Source of the DNA: Prevotella sp. CAG:1058
GTDB lineage: Bacteria > Bacteroidota > Bacteroidia > Bacteroidales > Bacteroidaceae
Direction of reading: 5' to 3'
Length of the DNA stretch: 64,000 nucleotides
NCBI GenBank assembly: GCA_000433175.1
Contig: HF986622.1
Location: 1 to 64,000, forward strand
Below the pieces are notes generated by a model. It saw only the letters and a list, made by a program, of their open reading frames with translations. It searched no databases and had not been told where the DNA came from. A program made the position numbers and the translations under genes. Within the stretch, counting starts at the first letter, position 1. Each line of letters opens with the position of its first letter. This document shows, piece by piece, positions 38,005 to 46,703 of the stretch.

Positions 38005-38012
38005 CAAAGATA
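38005..38012 (-). promoter_or_regulatory. -7 box of folK
   Basis: Reads TATCTTTG on the minus strand, about 20 nt before the folK ATG. Back-to-back with the MORN promoter. Confidence 0.5.
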
Positions 38013-38062
38013 CTAATTTTCCTCAATAATGGCGCCTTGTATATATATTTTTAAAGAATATT

Positions 38063-38093
38063 TTTGGAGTCTGACAATTTTTTATTACTTTTG
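38063..38093 (+). promoter_or_regulatory. Promoter of the MORN - YhcH - glgB operon
   Basis: -33 TTTG (38063-38066), 19-nt spacer, -7 TACTTTTG (38086-38093). Its position rules out the long upstream start at 38064 and supports the GTG at 38118. Confidence 0.72.
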
Positions 38094-38117
38094 GTGATAA
38101 TTTTAAAATGGCAGATT

Positions 38118-39230
38118 GTGAAGAACTATATACTACTTACTATATTGTCTTTTATTTTACCGTTGGTGTGTGAGGCGCAAAAAATAACTTTAGGGTCGTG
38201 CGAGACAAAAGACGGTGGATTGTATCAAGGTGAGATGGTCTCGGGTAAACCACATGGCAAAGGTTGGACGGAGTATAAAAACGGCGATACATACGAAGGC
38301 TCTTATGTAAAAGGTAAGAGGCAAGGGTATGGAGTTTATACATTTTCTGATGGTGAAAAATACGATGGTGAATGGTTCCAAGATCAGCAACATGGCCGTG
38401 GCACGTACTATTTTATGAATAACAATAAATATGTCGGGTTGTGGTATAAAGATTACCAACAAGGTCATGGAGTGATGTATTATTATAATGGAGACAAATA
38501 CGACGGAGAGTGGTATCAGGACAAGCGTAACGGTAAAGGCCGCTATACGTATAGTGGTGGTGCATATTACGAAGGTGAATGGAAGGATGACAAGAAGAAT
38601 GGAAAAGGCTTTTTTGACTGGGCTGATGGTACGACCTACGACGGAATGTGGGTTGATAACTTGCGCTCAGGTGAAGGAACGAACAAATATGCTGATGGTG
38701 ACGTTTATGTCGGCAATTGGTTGGAAGATGTACAAAACGGCAAAGGTATCTATAAATTCAAGAACGGTGATATGTATGAAGGTGACTATGTTCGCGGCAA
38801 ACGTACAGGTGACGGGATTTTCACTTTTGCCAATGGCGACAGGTACACAGGGCATTTTACCGGTGGTGATAAGGATGGATATGGTGTCATAAGATGGAAA
38901 AATGGCGATGTCTATAGTGGATATTGGAAAAACGATAAACAGAATGGCCGTGGTAAGCTTGTCAAAAAAAACGGTGATGTATTCGAAGGTAATTTTAAAA
39001 ATGGCGTTTTCGATGGCGAGGTAATCATTCACTTTTCTGATGGTAGTAAGTTTAAGGGAATTTATAGTAATGGAAAAAGGAATGGTAAGGCCTTGGAAGT
39101 CGATAAGGACGGTAAACGTTTTGAAGGGGCTTATAAGGACGATTTGCGTGACGGTAAATATGTAGAAAAAGACCGTGACGGTAATATTGTTTCGCAAGGA
39201 ATGTATATATTAGGAAATAGAGTTCAATAA
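38118..39230 (+). CDS. Secreted MORN-repeat protein (14 repeats)
   Basis: About 370 residues: a signal peptide (MKNYILLTILSF..., ending VCEAQ) followed by about 14 tandem 23-residue MORN units of the form Y-x-G-x-W-x-x-x-x-x-x-G-x-G-x-x-x-x-x-x-G-x-x. The units become less regular after the eleventh. MORN repeats form extended beta-hairpin rods that bind lipids or proteins. The start is GTG: the ATG at 38108 is out of frame, and the promoter lies between this GTG and earlier in-frame codons. First gene of an operon with a YhcH-like protein and glycogen branching enzyme, though nothing in it shows a link to glycogen. Confidence 0.85.
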   Translation: MKNYILLTILSFILPLVCEAQKITLGSCETKDGGLYQGEMVSGKPHGKGWTEYKNGDTYEGSYVKGKRQGYGVYTFSDGEKYDGEWFQDQQHGRGTYYFMNNNKYVGLWYKDYQQGHGVMYYYNGDKYDGEWYQDKRNGKGRYTYSGGAYYEGEWKDDKKNGKGFFDWADGTTYDGMWVDNLRSGEGTNKYADGDVYVGNWLEDVQNGKGIYKFKNGDMYEGDYVRGKRTGDGIFTFANGDRYTGHFTGGDKDGYGVIRWKNGDVYSGYWKNDKQNGRGKLVKKNGDVFEGNFKNGVFDGEVIIHFSDGSKFKGIYSNGKRNGKALEVDKDGKRFEGAYKDDLRDGKYVEKDRDGNIVSQGMYILGNRVQ

Positions 39231-39251
39231 TCATTTAATTTTTTTATTGTT

Positions 39252-39695
39252 ATGGTAATAGATACGATTGAAAATCTTGAAAAATATGTTTCACTAAATC
39301 CTTTGTTTAAGGATGTGGTTGAGTTTATTAAGTCTAACAGACTGGATGATTTGGAAGTTGGTAAGTATGCTATTAAGGGGGCGGACTTGTTTGTTAATAT
39401 ACAAATGGCGAAATGTAAATCAAAAGATATAGCCTTGTTAGAGACACATAAGAAGATGATTGACATACAAATACCACTTAGCGCTCCTGAAACGTATGGT
39501 TATACCCCTTTGTGTGACTTACCGGAGGCTGAGTATAATGAGGAAAAAGATATAACAAAGTATGCTGGTGAGGCGAATACATATGTAACATGTAAACCTG
39601 GTGAGTTTGCGATATTCTTTCCTCAGGACGGACATGCCCCATGTATATCAGGTGAGGCAGAGATAAAGAAGGCTATTTTCAAAGTGTTGGCTTGA
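39252..39695 (+). CDS. YhcH/YjgK/YiaL family protein
   Basis: 147-residue cupin-like protein. The sequences HKKMIDIQIPLSAPETYGY and GEFAIFFPQDGHAPCI with their His and Glu residues match the YhcH/YjgK/YiaL (EbgC) family, linked to sialic acid and other sugar metabolism in various bacteria. The usual metal-site residues appear to be present. It lies 21 nt after the MORN gene and 36 nt before glgB. Confidence 0.88.
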   Translation: MVIDTIENLEKYVSLNPLFKDVVEFIKSNRLDDLEVGKYAIKGADLFVNIQMAKCKSKDIALLETHKKMIDIQIPLSAPETYGYTPLCDLPEAEYNEEKDITKYAGEANTYVTCKPGEFAIFFPQDGHAPCISGEAEIKKAIFKVLA

Positions 39696-39731
39696 TAAAG
39701 GTGAATTTTTCTCGACAAAAATAGAATTATT

Positions 39732-41795
39732 ATGGTTGTTAGAAGAAGTAAGTCATCCAAGGATGCAGGTGAAGTGGCAAAGCAGCCTAAACATATTGGA
39801 TTGGTAGCTAATGACAGTTACTTGGCTCCGTATGAAGATGCGATAAGGGGACGCCATGATCATGCTGTCTGGAAATTGAACCAATTGACCCGTAATGGTA
39901 AGGATACTCTTGAAGGATTTGCCAGCGGATATGATTATTATGGATTGCATAAGGTTTCACGTGGTTGGGTGTTCCGCGAGTGGGCGCCGAATGCTACGGC
40001 TATTTACCTTGTTGGCGATTTTAATAATTGGGAAGAGTCTGAAAGATATAAGGCGAAGAGAATAGAGGGTACCGGCAATTGGGAACTTAAGATATCCGAA
40101 AAAGGAATGAAGCATGGCGACCTTTATAAAATGCATGTGTATTGGGAAGGTGGTCATGGTGAACGAATTCCTGCTTGGGCTCAGAGAGTAGTACAGGATG
40201 ATTCTACAAAAATATTTTCCGCACAGGTTTGGAATCCAGATAAACCGTATGTCTGGAAAAAAAAGAAGTTTAAGCCAAGCAAGAATCCTCTTTTGATTTA
40301 TGAATGCCATATTGGCATGGCTCAGGATGCAGAAAAGGTTGGTACGTATACAGAATTTAAAGATAACGTGTTGCCGCGTATTATAGTCGATGGCTATAAC
40401 TGCATTCAAATAATGGCCATACAAGAACATCCTTATTATGGTTCTTTTGGATATCATGTAAGTAGTTTCTTTGCTGCTTCTAGCAGGTTTGGTACTCCGG
40501 AGGAATTGAAGTCCCTCATTGATGAAGCTCATCGTAACGGTATTGCCGTTATTATGGACATAGTACACAGTCATGCTGTTAAGAATGAAGTTGAGGGATT
40601 AGGAAACTTGGCTGGTGACCCGAATCAATATTTTTATCCAGGCGACAGGCATGAGCATCCAGCATGGGACAGTTTGTGTTTCGATTATGGCAAGGATGAT
40701 GTAATACATTTCTTATTAAGTAATTGTAAGTACTGGATGAAAGAATTCCATTTTGACGGCTTCCGTTTTGATGGAGTTACTTCTATGTTGTATTACAGTC
40801 ATGGTTTAGGTGAGGCATTCTGCAATTATGGAGATTATTTCAATGGGCATGAGGATGATAATGCAATCTGTTATCTAACTCTTGCCAATAAGCTGATTCA
40901 TGAAATTAATCCAGATGCAATAACTATTGCTGAGGAAGTGAGTGGCATGCCCGGACTTGCAGCCCGTTTTGAAGACGGAGGTTTCGGATTTGACTATCGC
41001 ATGGCAATGAACATTCCTGATTATTGGATAAAGACAATAAAGGAGAGGAGCGATGAAGAATGGAAACCAAGTAGCATTTTCTGGGAAGTCAAGAACAGGC
41101 GTCCGGACGAGAAGACTATCAGCTATTGTGAAAGTCATGATCAGGCCTTGGTCGGTGACAAGACTATAGTGTTCCGTTTAATTGATGCCGACATGTATTG
41201 GCATTTCAAGAAAGGGGATGAAAATGATATTGTTCATCGTGGCATAGCCTTGCATAAGATGATACGTCTTGTAACAGCTGCAGCCATTAATGGAGGATAT
41301 CTTAACTTCATGGGTAATGAGTTCGGTCATCCTGAATGGATTGATTTCCCACGTGAAGGAAACGGGTGGAGTTACAAGTATGCACGCAGGCAATGGAATC
41401 TTGTAGACAATCATGAATTATGCTACCATTACCTTGGTGACTTTGACAGGGAAATGATTAAAGTAATAAAGAGTGTCCGTAATTTCCAGAATACTCCAGT
41501 TCAAGAAATATGGCACAATGACGGAGACCAGGTTCTTGCTTTCATGCGTGGTGATTTGGTATTTGTATTCAATTTCAGTCCGACCCGTTCGTATACGGAT
41601 TATGGTTTCCTTGTTCCGACCGGGGCATACGATGTTGTGTTGAATACGGATTCAAAGAATTTCGGTGGAAACGGTTTTGCAGATGATTCGATGACACATG
41701 TCACGAATTATGATCCCCTTTATGTGAAAGACCACAAAGAGTGGTTGAAACTTTATATTCCTGCGCGTTCTGCTGTAGTTCTAAAGAAAAACTGA
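39732..41795 (+). CDS. glgB: 1,4-alpha-glucan branching enzyme
   Basis: Introduces alpha-1,6 branches in glycogen (GH13). 687 residues with an N-terminal CBM48-like domain (about 70-165, FREWAPNATAIYLVGDFNNW) and the (beta/alpha)8 catalytic domain. The nucleophile Asp is in GFRFDGVTSM, the acid Glu in TIAEEVSGMPG, and the third Asp in YCESHDQALVGDK. It is closer to the eukaryotic-type branching enzymes (GH13 subfamily 8) than to E. coli GlgB, as in other Bacteroidota. It may act with glycogen enzymes outside the window. It ends 1 nt before the next gene. Confidence 0.95.
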   Translation: MVVRRSKSSKDAGEVAKQPKHIGLVANDSYLAPYEDAIRGRHDHAVWKLNQLTRNGKDTLEGFASGYDYYGLHKVSRGWVFREWAPNATAIYLVGDFNNWEESERYKAKRIEGTGNWELKISEKGMKHGDLYKMHVYWEGGHGERIPAWAQRVVQDDSTKIFSAQVWNPDKPYVWKKKKFKPSKNPLLIYECHIGMAQDAEKVGTYTEFKDNVLPRIIVDGYNCIQIMAIQEHPYYGSFGYHVSSFFAASSRFGTPEELKSLIDEAHRNGIAVIMDIVHSHAVKNEVEGLGNLAGDPNQYFYPGDRHEHPAWDSLCFDYGKDDVIHFLLSNCKYWMKEFHFDGFRFDGVTSMLYYSHGLGEAFCNYGDYFNGHEDDNAICYLTLANKLIHEINPDAITIAEEVSGMPGLAARFEDGGFGFDYRMAMNIPDYWIKTIKERSDEEWKPSSIFWEVKNRRPDEKTISYCESHDQALVGDKTIVFRLIDADMYWHFKKGDENDIVHRGIALHKMIRLVTAAAINGGYLNFMGNEFGHPEWIDFPREGNGWSYKYARRQWNLVDNHELCYHYLGDFDREMIKVIKSVRNFQNTPVQEIWHNDGDQVLAFMRGDLVFVFNFSPTRSYTDYGFLVPTGAYDVVLNTDSKNFGGNGFADDSMTHVTNYDPLYVKDHKEWLKLYIPARSAVVLKKN

Positions 41796-41796
41796 A

Positions 41797-42942
41797 ATGG
41801 CGCATAGTTACAGAGATAACAATAGCACACTGTATAAATTCATGTGTGCTATTGTTTTCATATTATTTACTTTTATTTATTTGTATTTTTTTCAGGCAGA
41901 CTTGCTTTTTATGATACAGCATGTTTTGTCTGGAGGCGCTACGCATTATAATAGGACAATAGGCACTTTCATAATAATAGTTGTGCTTTATCTTGTACAG
42001 GTTGGTACAAGGAAGATTGGCGGGTTGGGTGAAATTTTATATGCATTGACATATTTCCCTTCTTTGGTCTTATTGACAATTTTGACCGGCGTTGATAGTA
42101 ATTTCTCTGACGTTCCGTTTGATGGAGTTGGATTATGGTTTATGTGGCTGTTGTTGATTGCTTATTATGTTATATCGCTGTTTATAAAGTTTTATGGTGA
42201 TGCTAAGTCTGAAAATTCAAGCTTAACGATAGCTGGAGCGTTTTGGAAGAACTTATTGTGCATGGCTTGTATGTTCATGGCTGTATGTATGTGTGCGAAC
42301 AGCGAGTCAACTTTCCATTATCGACTTCGTGTTGAGCGGTTATTAGGTTCTGACAGTTATGCTAAAGCATTAAGAGTTGGTGAACGCTCTGATGATACGG
42401 ACATGAGTTTGACAATGTTGCGTATTTATGCGTTGTCAAAAAGTAAACAGTTAGGTGAACGGTTGTTCGAGTATCCACTTGTTGGGGAATCAAAGGCGCT
42501 GTTGCCGGACGGGAAGGATGTGAGATGTTTGTTTTATCCGGATAATATAATTTTCAAGTCTTTAAGTATAAGAAAAATGGGTGTCATGACACCTATGGAA
42601 TATTTATTATATATTGAACGCCACGGATTGGCGATGAAACCTGTTACCGATTATATCCTGTGTGGGTATTTGCTGGATAAGAATCTTGACGGTTTTGTTA
42701 ATTTCATAAGGTATAAATACAATTTGGAATCGCCGACATTACCAAAGCATTACAAGGAAGCATTAACTTTGTATACACATTTGCGGGCTAATCCGACGCT
42801 TGTATACCATAGTGAGGTGATGGATGCAGATTATGCGGATTTTCAGAAACTTGAAAGTGAGCATTCTGATAAAAAGGAATGCGAGTCATTCGTGCGTGAT
42901 ATGTATGGAGATACGTATTGGTTCTATTATTTTTATCATTAG
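41797..42942 (+). CDS. Membrane protein, DUF6057-like
   Basis: 381 residues: several transmembrane helices in the first 175 residues (for example 14-36, 57-75, 84-101, 113-133, 152-170). A soluble, mostly helical C-terminal domain ends in the aromatic DTYWFYYFYH. The layout and the ending resemble the DUF6057 family as I remember it; function is unknown. The ATG begins 1 nt after the glgB stop (TGAAATG), so translation is very likely coupled. Confidence 0.68.
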   Translation: MAHSYRDNNSTLYKFMCAIVFILFTFIYLYFFQADLLFMIQHVLSGGATHYNRTIGTFIIIVVLYLVQVGTRKIGGLGEILYALTYFPSLVLLTILTGVDSNFSDVPFDGVGLWFMWLLLIAYYVISLFIKFYGDAKSENSSLTIAGAFWKNLLCMACMFMAVCMCANSESTFHYRLRVERLLGSDSYAKALRVGERSDDTDMSLTMLRIYALSKSKQLGERLFEYPLVGESKALLPDGKDVRCLFYPDNIIFKSLSIRKMGVMTPMEYLLYIERHGLAMKPVTDYILCGYLLDKNLDGFVNFIRYKYNLESPTLPKHYKEALTLYTHLRANPTLVYHSEVMDADYADFQKLESEHSDKKECESFVRDMYGDTYWFYYFYH

Positions 42943-42993
42943 CAACGTTACTTGAAAATAAAGACTGTTATTATTCTGTAAATGTACCTATAC

Positions 42994-43032
42994 AAACAGA
43001 ACCCTAATATGGTTGTTATTAGGGTTCTGTTT
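42994..43032. terminator. Bidirectional terminator between glgB unit and DUF389 gene
   Basis: 15-bp stem AAACAGAACCCTAAT / complement with a 9-nt loop and flanking A/T. It lies between two convergent genes, so it can serve both. Confidence 0.78.
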
Positions 43033-43175
43033 ATTTCTTACAGATATGTAATATGACTATGTAACTTTGAAATCTGAGTGGTTCCAATATGATATGAAAT
43101 CTGTAGGCATAATTAAATTGTCACACACATAGTTGATGCCTTATTCCATGAAGATTCTAGTGGTTAACACCAGCC

Positions 43176-44552
43176 TTATTTGATTATTACATTGATTGTA
43201 TCTACACCAAGTCTCGTTTTTAACCAATTTGCCATCTTGTTTTTTTCTGTAATTGTCATTCTTGTGTTCTGCTTTGTACCAATCAAAGCAATGACGTATC
43301 TTTTTATTATTGTTGTATCTGTTGAGCTTTCAGTTGCAACTGACAAACTTACGTTAGCAGTTTGCGGAAATAGGGCGTTAATTTCTCTGGCTATTTCAGG
43401 TGTTTGCTCGTTATATTTTGTGTATTCATATAGAGCTTCTTGTAATCGGGCGTTCTTCTTTGTTTCCTCATTAAGTAAAGTAGCGTAATTCTCCGATGAA
43501 GTCCGCATGTTTTTGATATTATTGTTGAGCAGCATTACTGAATCAGATTCCGCTCCTTGTACTATTGTTAATTTATAGTTCCCAAGTTTATAGTCTGCCA
43601 TTGCTTTTTCAGCATTATTTATGGAACTGTCAGATAGTTCTCTGCCTACAGCAACAACACGAAGATAGAGGCTATCTTTATTTACATTGTATGTAATAAC
43701 CTGTGTCCCAGGTGTTTCCAACCTTTCGTTGATAAACTTTCTTACGTTAGTCTCGAAAATGCTGTTTTTTACAATACTGTATGTCATGAAGAATGACGGC
43801 ACCATTGTAGCAACTACTACTATTACTATGTAACGTTTTACTTTTAGGTAACGTTCCTTGTTTATGAATTGCTTTTGTCTAAACTTCATCATTCTTACTC
43901 CCAAATATGTAGCAAGACTGATAAACACGGTGTTTATGAAAAATAGGTAAAATGCTCCAAGGAAATAATATATATTTCCTGTAGCAATACCGAATCCTGC
44001 TGTACATAATGGCGGCATAAGTGCCGTAGCAATAGCTACTCCTGGTAGCACGTTGCCTTTGCCTTTAGTTGCTAATGCAACTATACCGGCTGCACCACCG
44101 AATAAGGCAATAAGCACATCGTATAGGGTAGGGGATGTACGTGCCAATAATTCTGATTGCGCTTCGTCCAACGGAGTCAGTAGGAAGTATAATGTTGCTG
44201 TAATTACGCTTATGACTGTTGCTACAATGTAGTTTTTTGCAGAACGCTTAAGTAGTTCAAAATCATTGATCCCGACAGCCAGACCCATTCCAATTATAGG
44301 TCCCATTAAGGGAGATATGAGCATGGCGCCAATGATTACAGCAGTTGAGTTTACATTCAGGCCGAGCGAGGCAATGAATATTGCAAATACTAATACCCAT
44401 AATGTGGCTCCGTGAAACGATACACCGGCACTGATGTTTTTTATTGTGTCGTCTTCGTTTTCTTTGTCAGGCATTACGTTGAAATACTTCTTTAAGACGC
44501 TGGTTGCTGATGACCAGATATCTTTTAATGTTGTTTGGTTGAGTTCTTTCAT
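43176..44552 (-). CDS. DUF389-type integral membrane protein
   Basis: 458 residues. About six transmembrane helices between residues 45 and 265 carry the family's conserved MLISPLMGPIIGMGLA and ATALMPPLCTAGFG segments. A C-terminal soluble region follows with a coiled-coil-like stretch near 330-400. This matches the DUF389 / TIGR00341 family, whose transport or signalling role is not established. Single-gene unit. Confidence 0.85.
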   Translation of the reverse strand: MKELNQTTLKDIWSSATSVLKKYFNVMPDKENEDDTIKNISAGVSFHGATLWVLVFAIFIASLGLNVNSTAVIIGAMLISPLMGPIIGMGLAVGINDFELLKRSAKNYIVATVISVITATLYFLLTPLDEAQSELLARTSPTLYDVLIALFGGAAGIVALATKGKGNVLPGVAIATALMPPLCTAGFGIATGNIYYFLGAFYLFFINTVFISLATYLGVRMMKFRQKQFINKERYLKVKRYIVIVVVATMVPSFFMTYSIVKNSIFETNVRKFINERLETPGTQVITYNVNKDSLYLRVVAVGRELSDSSINNAEKAMADYKLGNYKLTIVQGAESDSVMLLNNNIKNMRTSSENYATLLNEETKKNARLQEALYEYTKYNEQTPEIAREINALFPQTANVSLSVATESSTDTTIIKRYVIALIGTKQNTRMTITEKNKMANWLKTRLGVDTINVIIK

Positions 44553-45004
44553 GATTATAGATATAAGTTATATTAAATTCTGAATGCGTAACCATTTTAT
44601 GGTTGTTGATGTCAATATACAAAGGTAATATTTTTTAGCGATTATGCTATTGTTTTGTTAAATTTATTATTAATCAGTGGAAAGTTGATTTCTACTTGTT
44701 TGATGGTGCGGCTTTTTTACGGCAATTTGTAAAAGGTTGTCTTTCATCATTCAAAACATGGCTTTTTGCATCTCAAAAGCTTGCTTTTCATGGCGTAAAA
44801 GGCAACCTTTTATAAACATGATACAAATATCTTTATTCAAGCTGGAACAACGGCTTCCCCACTTTTCATATATTATCCTTAGTATTTCTTTTAGGAAAAT
44901 AGACTAGTTGTACACCCTTATCAACTGATTACGAATAGCGCATTAACAGATGTTAAAAAATAAGATTTGTATCCCATTTTTTTCTTTATAAGAAATAAAA
45001 GTGC
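44553..45004. other. Gap before the tRNA pair; holds a repeat element
   Basis: No gene. It contains the degenerate palindromic repeat at 44731-44816 and then AT-rich DNA leading to the tRNA promoter. Confidence 0.6.
44731..44816. repeat. Interspersed palindromic repeat, locus B (degenerate)
   Basis: AAAAGGTTGTCTTT at the left and GTAAAAGGCAACCTTTTA at the right bracket two further short arms (ATGGCTTTTTGCATC and AAAAGCTTGCTTTTCATGG). The AAAAGG-NN-CCTTTT pattern and the CGTAAAAGG segment match loci A and C, with several changes. Confidence 0.6.
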
Positions 45005-45013
45005 TACCTTTGC
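45005..45013 (+). promoter_or_regulatory. -7 box of the tRNA pair
   Basis: TACCTTTGC, 17 nt before the first tRNA base, with a near-match -33 (TTTC) at a 20-nt spacing. Confidence 0.6.
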
Positions 45014-45029
45014 ACTGCTAAAAAATAAA

Positions 45030-45102
45030 GCCGATATGGCTCAGTTGGTAGAGCAATTCATTCGTAATGAATAGGTCCCGGGTTCGAGTCCCGGTATCGG
45101 CT
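45030..45102 (+). tRNA. tRNA-Thr (anticodon CGU)
   Basis: 73 nt with a full cloverleaf: acceptor GCCGATA/TATCGGC, D-arm GCTC/GAGC, anticodon stem ATTCA/TGAAT with loop TTCGTAA, T-arm CCGGG-TTCGAGT-CCCGG. CCA is not encoded. Confidence 0.96.
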
Positions 45103-45106
45103 CTTT

Positions 45107-45179
45107 GCGGTAATAGCTCAGTTGGTAGAGCACTAGCTTCCCAAGCTGGGGGTCGCGAGTTCGAGCCTCGTTTACCGCT
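45107..45179 (+). tRNA. tRNA-Gly (anticodon CCC)
   Basis: 73 nt: acceptor GCGGTAA/TTACCGC, D-arm GCTC/GAGC, anticodon stem CTAGC/GCTGG with loop TTCCCAA, T-arm GCGAG/CTCGT with loop TTCGAGC, discriminator U. It lies 4 nt after tRNA-Thr and is probably cotranscribed. CCA is not encoded. Confidence 0.96.
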
Positions 45180-45273
45180 CGGTTCTTTTAATTGAAAATT
45201 CCTTTTTTTATCCCTTATTTATTTAGTCTGTTTTTTAGCAATAAGTTTGTATATACAAACGCAAGTTTAGAGC

Positions 45274-45711
45274 CTATTTCTTTTTGTGGTTCTTGTTCGC
45301 AGTACGCTTAAACATTTGGCGATGGAAGCGATCTTCGGCATTTAGTATGTCATAGACTTTCTTTGCGGGAAGTATCTGTAAGAATTTTTCATGATATGTC
45401 TTCTGTATCATTTTTTTCTCTATTTCGATCTCGTCACGTTCTATGATATTTTTCCTGCAATTTATTTCGGTTGTTGGCTTAATACGCTTTAGGTTTTTAG
45501 ATTTAAAATGCAACGTCAGCTGCTTCTTTCTCATTTCTTTATAAAGAGGGAAAAACTTTGCAGCCTCATTAGGCGTCAAACATGCTTTCTTTGTAATGTA
45601 TTGTTCTAATTCTGCTTGAAAGCGTTCTTTTGAATATTTTCCGTCGTTTTTTTGGGCAAAAGTCTCTGAAAATATTATTGAGAATAAGAATGCAAATAAT
45701 AGTCTTTTCAT
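45274..45711 (-). CDS. Periplasmic Spy/CpxP-like small protein
   Basis: About 145 residues from the chosen ATG: a signal peptide ending near residue 19 (SETFAQ) and then an all-helical, very basic body. The segment LTPNEAAKFFPLYKEMRKKQ resembles the LTxxQ-type helices of Spy/CpxP periplasmic chaperones in Bacteroidota. The assignment is by pattern only. Last gene of the sigma-factor operon, 16 nt after the putative anti-sigma gene. ATG 45717 is an alternative start. Confidence 0.6.
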   Translation of the reverse strand: MKRLLFAFLFSIIFSETFAQKNDGKYSKERFQAELEQYITKKACLTPNEAAKFFPLYKEMRKKQLTLHFKSKNLKRIKPTTEINCRKNIIERDEIEIEKKMIQKTYHEKFLQILPAKKVYDILNAEDRFHRQMFKRTANKNHKKK

Positions 45712-45727
45712 TATCATAGGTTGGGGG

Positions 45728-46093
45728 TTATTGTTCATCTGCAATGAAAGAATACAAGTCGTCATTGTCATACATTGCATAATCGGACATTTCTTCAAAT
45801 GTTAAATCATGATAGGCCGGTGATGCCATGTTGGCTGAATGTGATATGTTAGCGATGTGGTCGATGTCTTTATTTTTTGTGTTAAATAGATAAAGACTTG
45901 AAAATATCGCAACAGCCATTACACATGCTGCATATAACATTGGTCTCAAGAATCTTTTTATAGTGCTTTTAGATGTTGCAGGCTTGGCAATCTTGTCCAT
46001 GACAGATTCTTCGAATGTTTCGAAGTATCCTTCGGGAACCTTAAATAGATTCGGTTTGCCAAAAGTTTTTTCAAGCAAGAATTCTTCTCTCAT
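45728..46093 (-). CDS. Putative anti-sigma factor, single-pass membrane protein
   Basis: 121 residues: a cytoplasmic N-terminal part (PNLFKVPEGYFETFEESVMDKI, residues 14-35), one transmembrane helix (about 50-70) and a short acidic outer tail. It carries no zinc-type anti-sigma signature (HxxxCxxC). The call rests on its place 61 nt after an ECF sigma gene, its topology, and the VPEGYFE pattern seen in Bacteroidota proteins beside sigma factors. Confidence 0.6.
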   Translation of the reverse strand: MREEFLLEKTFGKPNLFKVPEGYFETFEESVMDKIAKPATSKSTIKRFLRPMLYAACVMAVAIFSSLYLFNTKNKDIDHIANISHSANMASPAYHDLTFEEMSDYAMYDNDDLYSFIADEQ

Positions 46094-46154
46094 ATTGTAT
46101 TCTTTTACTATATGACGGGATTTGAATGTAAAAGTTTAATTTGCATGAATAATT

Positions 46155-46700
46155 TCATTCGTGCAATTGGAAATACGTAGCTATTTTTTTTACGGCGATG
46201 TGGTAAGATGCTTTAAGTGCTCCTTCTGAAGTATTAAGAATCTCACTAATATCATTGTATTTCATGTTTTCAAAATATCTTAAATTGAAAACTGTGCGTT
46301 GCACTTCCGGCAGTGTTGATACAGCTTGCAGTAGCATTGCATGAATCTTTTCTCCGTCAAAATATTCGTCGGCCATTAATTTGTTGGCTAATGAAAGATT
46401 ATCTGAGTCGTTGTTTTTCAGATTGTTTTTCCCCTTACGTATAAAATCCAATGCTTCATTAATAGCTATACTGCAGAGCCATGTTGACAACTTTGACTTT
46501 CCATGAAAAGAGTTTATATTGCACCATGCTTTTAGAAATGTATTTTGCAAAACATCGTTTGCATCGTCATGTGAAAGGACTATATATCTAATTTTCCAAT
46601 ACAGGCATTCACTGTATGACTTCACTATCATTTCAAAAGCCTTACGTTTTGTTGATTCGGAAGTTAAGAGTTTATGTATTTTTTCTTCATCCTTCATCAT
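46155..46700 (-). CDS. ECF-type RNA polymerase sigma factor
   Basis: 181 residues with sigma region 2 (about 20-90, including YILSHDDANDVLQNTFLKAW-like helix and the STWLCSIAINEALDFIRK segment). Region 4 follows (about 120-175, LPEVQRTVFNLRYFENMKYNDIS with the helix-turn-helix SEGALKASYHIAVKKI). No extra domains. It begins 3 nt after the L,D-transpeptidase gene, so it is coupled to envelope functions. Its regulon is unknown. Confidence 0.9.
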   Translation of the reverse strand: MMKDEEKIHKLLTSESTKRKAFEMIVKSYSECLYWKIRYIVLSHDDANDVLQNTFLKAWCNINSFHGKSKLSTWLCSIAINEALDFIRKGKNNLKNNDSDNLSLANKLMADEYFDGEKIHAMLLQAVSTLPEVQRTVFNLRYFENMKYNDISEILNTSEGALKASYHIAVKKIATYFQLHE

Positions 46701-46703
46701 ACT

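Noticed and set aside
38210-39180. Tandem 69-nt periodicity that could suggest a satellite or CRISPR array
   Set aside because: The repeats are in frame, diverged at the DNA level and translate to MORN units; no identical spacer-repeat layout.
39957-40574. 205-codon minus-strand open frame
   Set aside because: Antisense to the conserved catalytic part of glgB.
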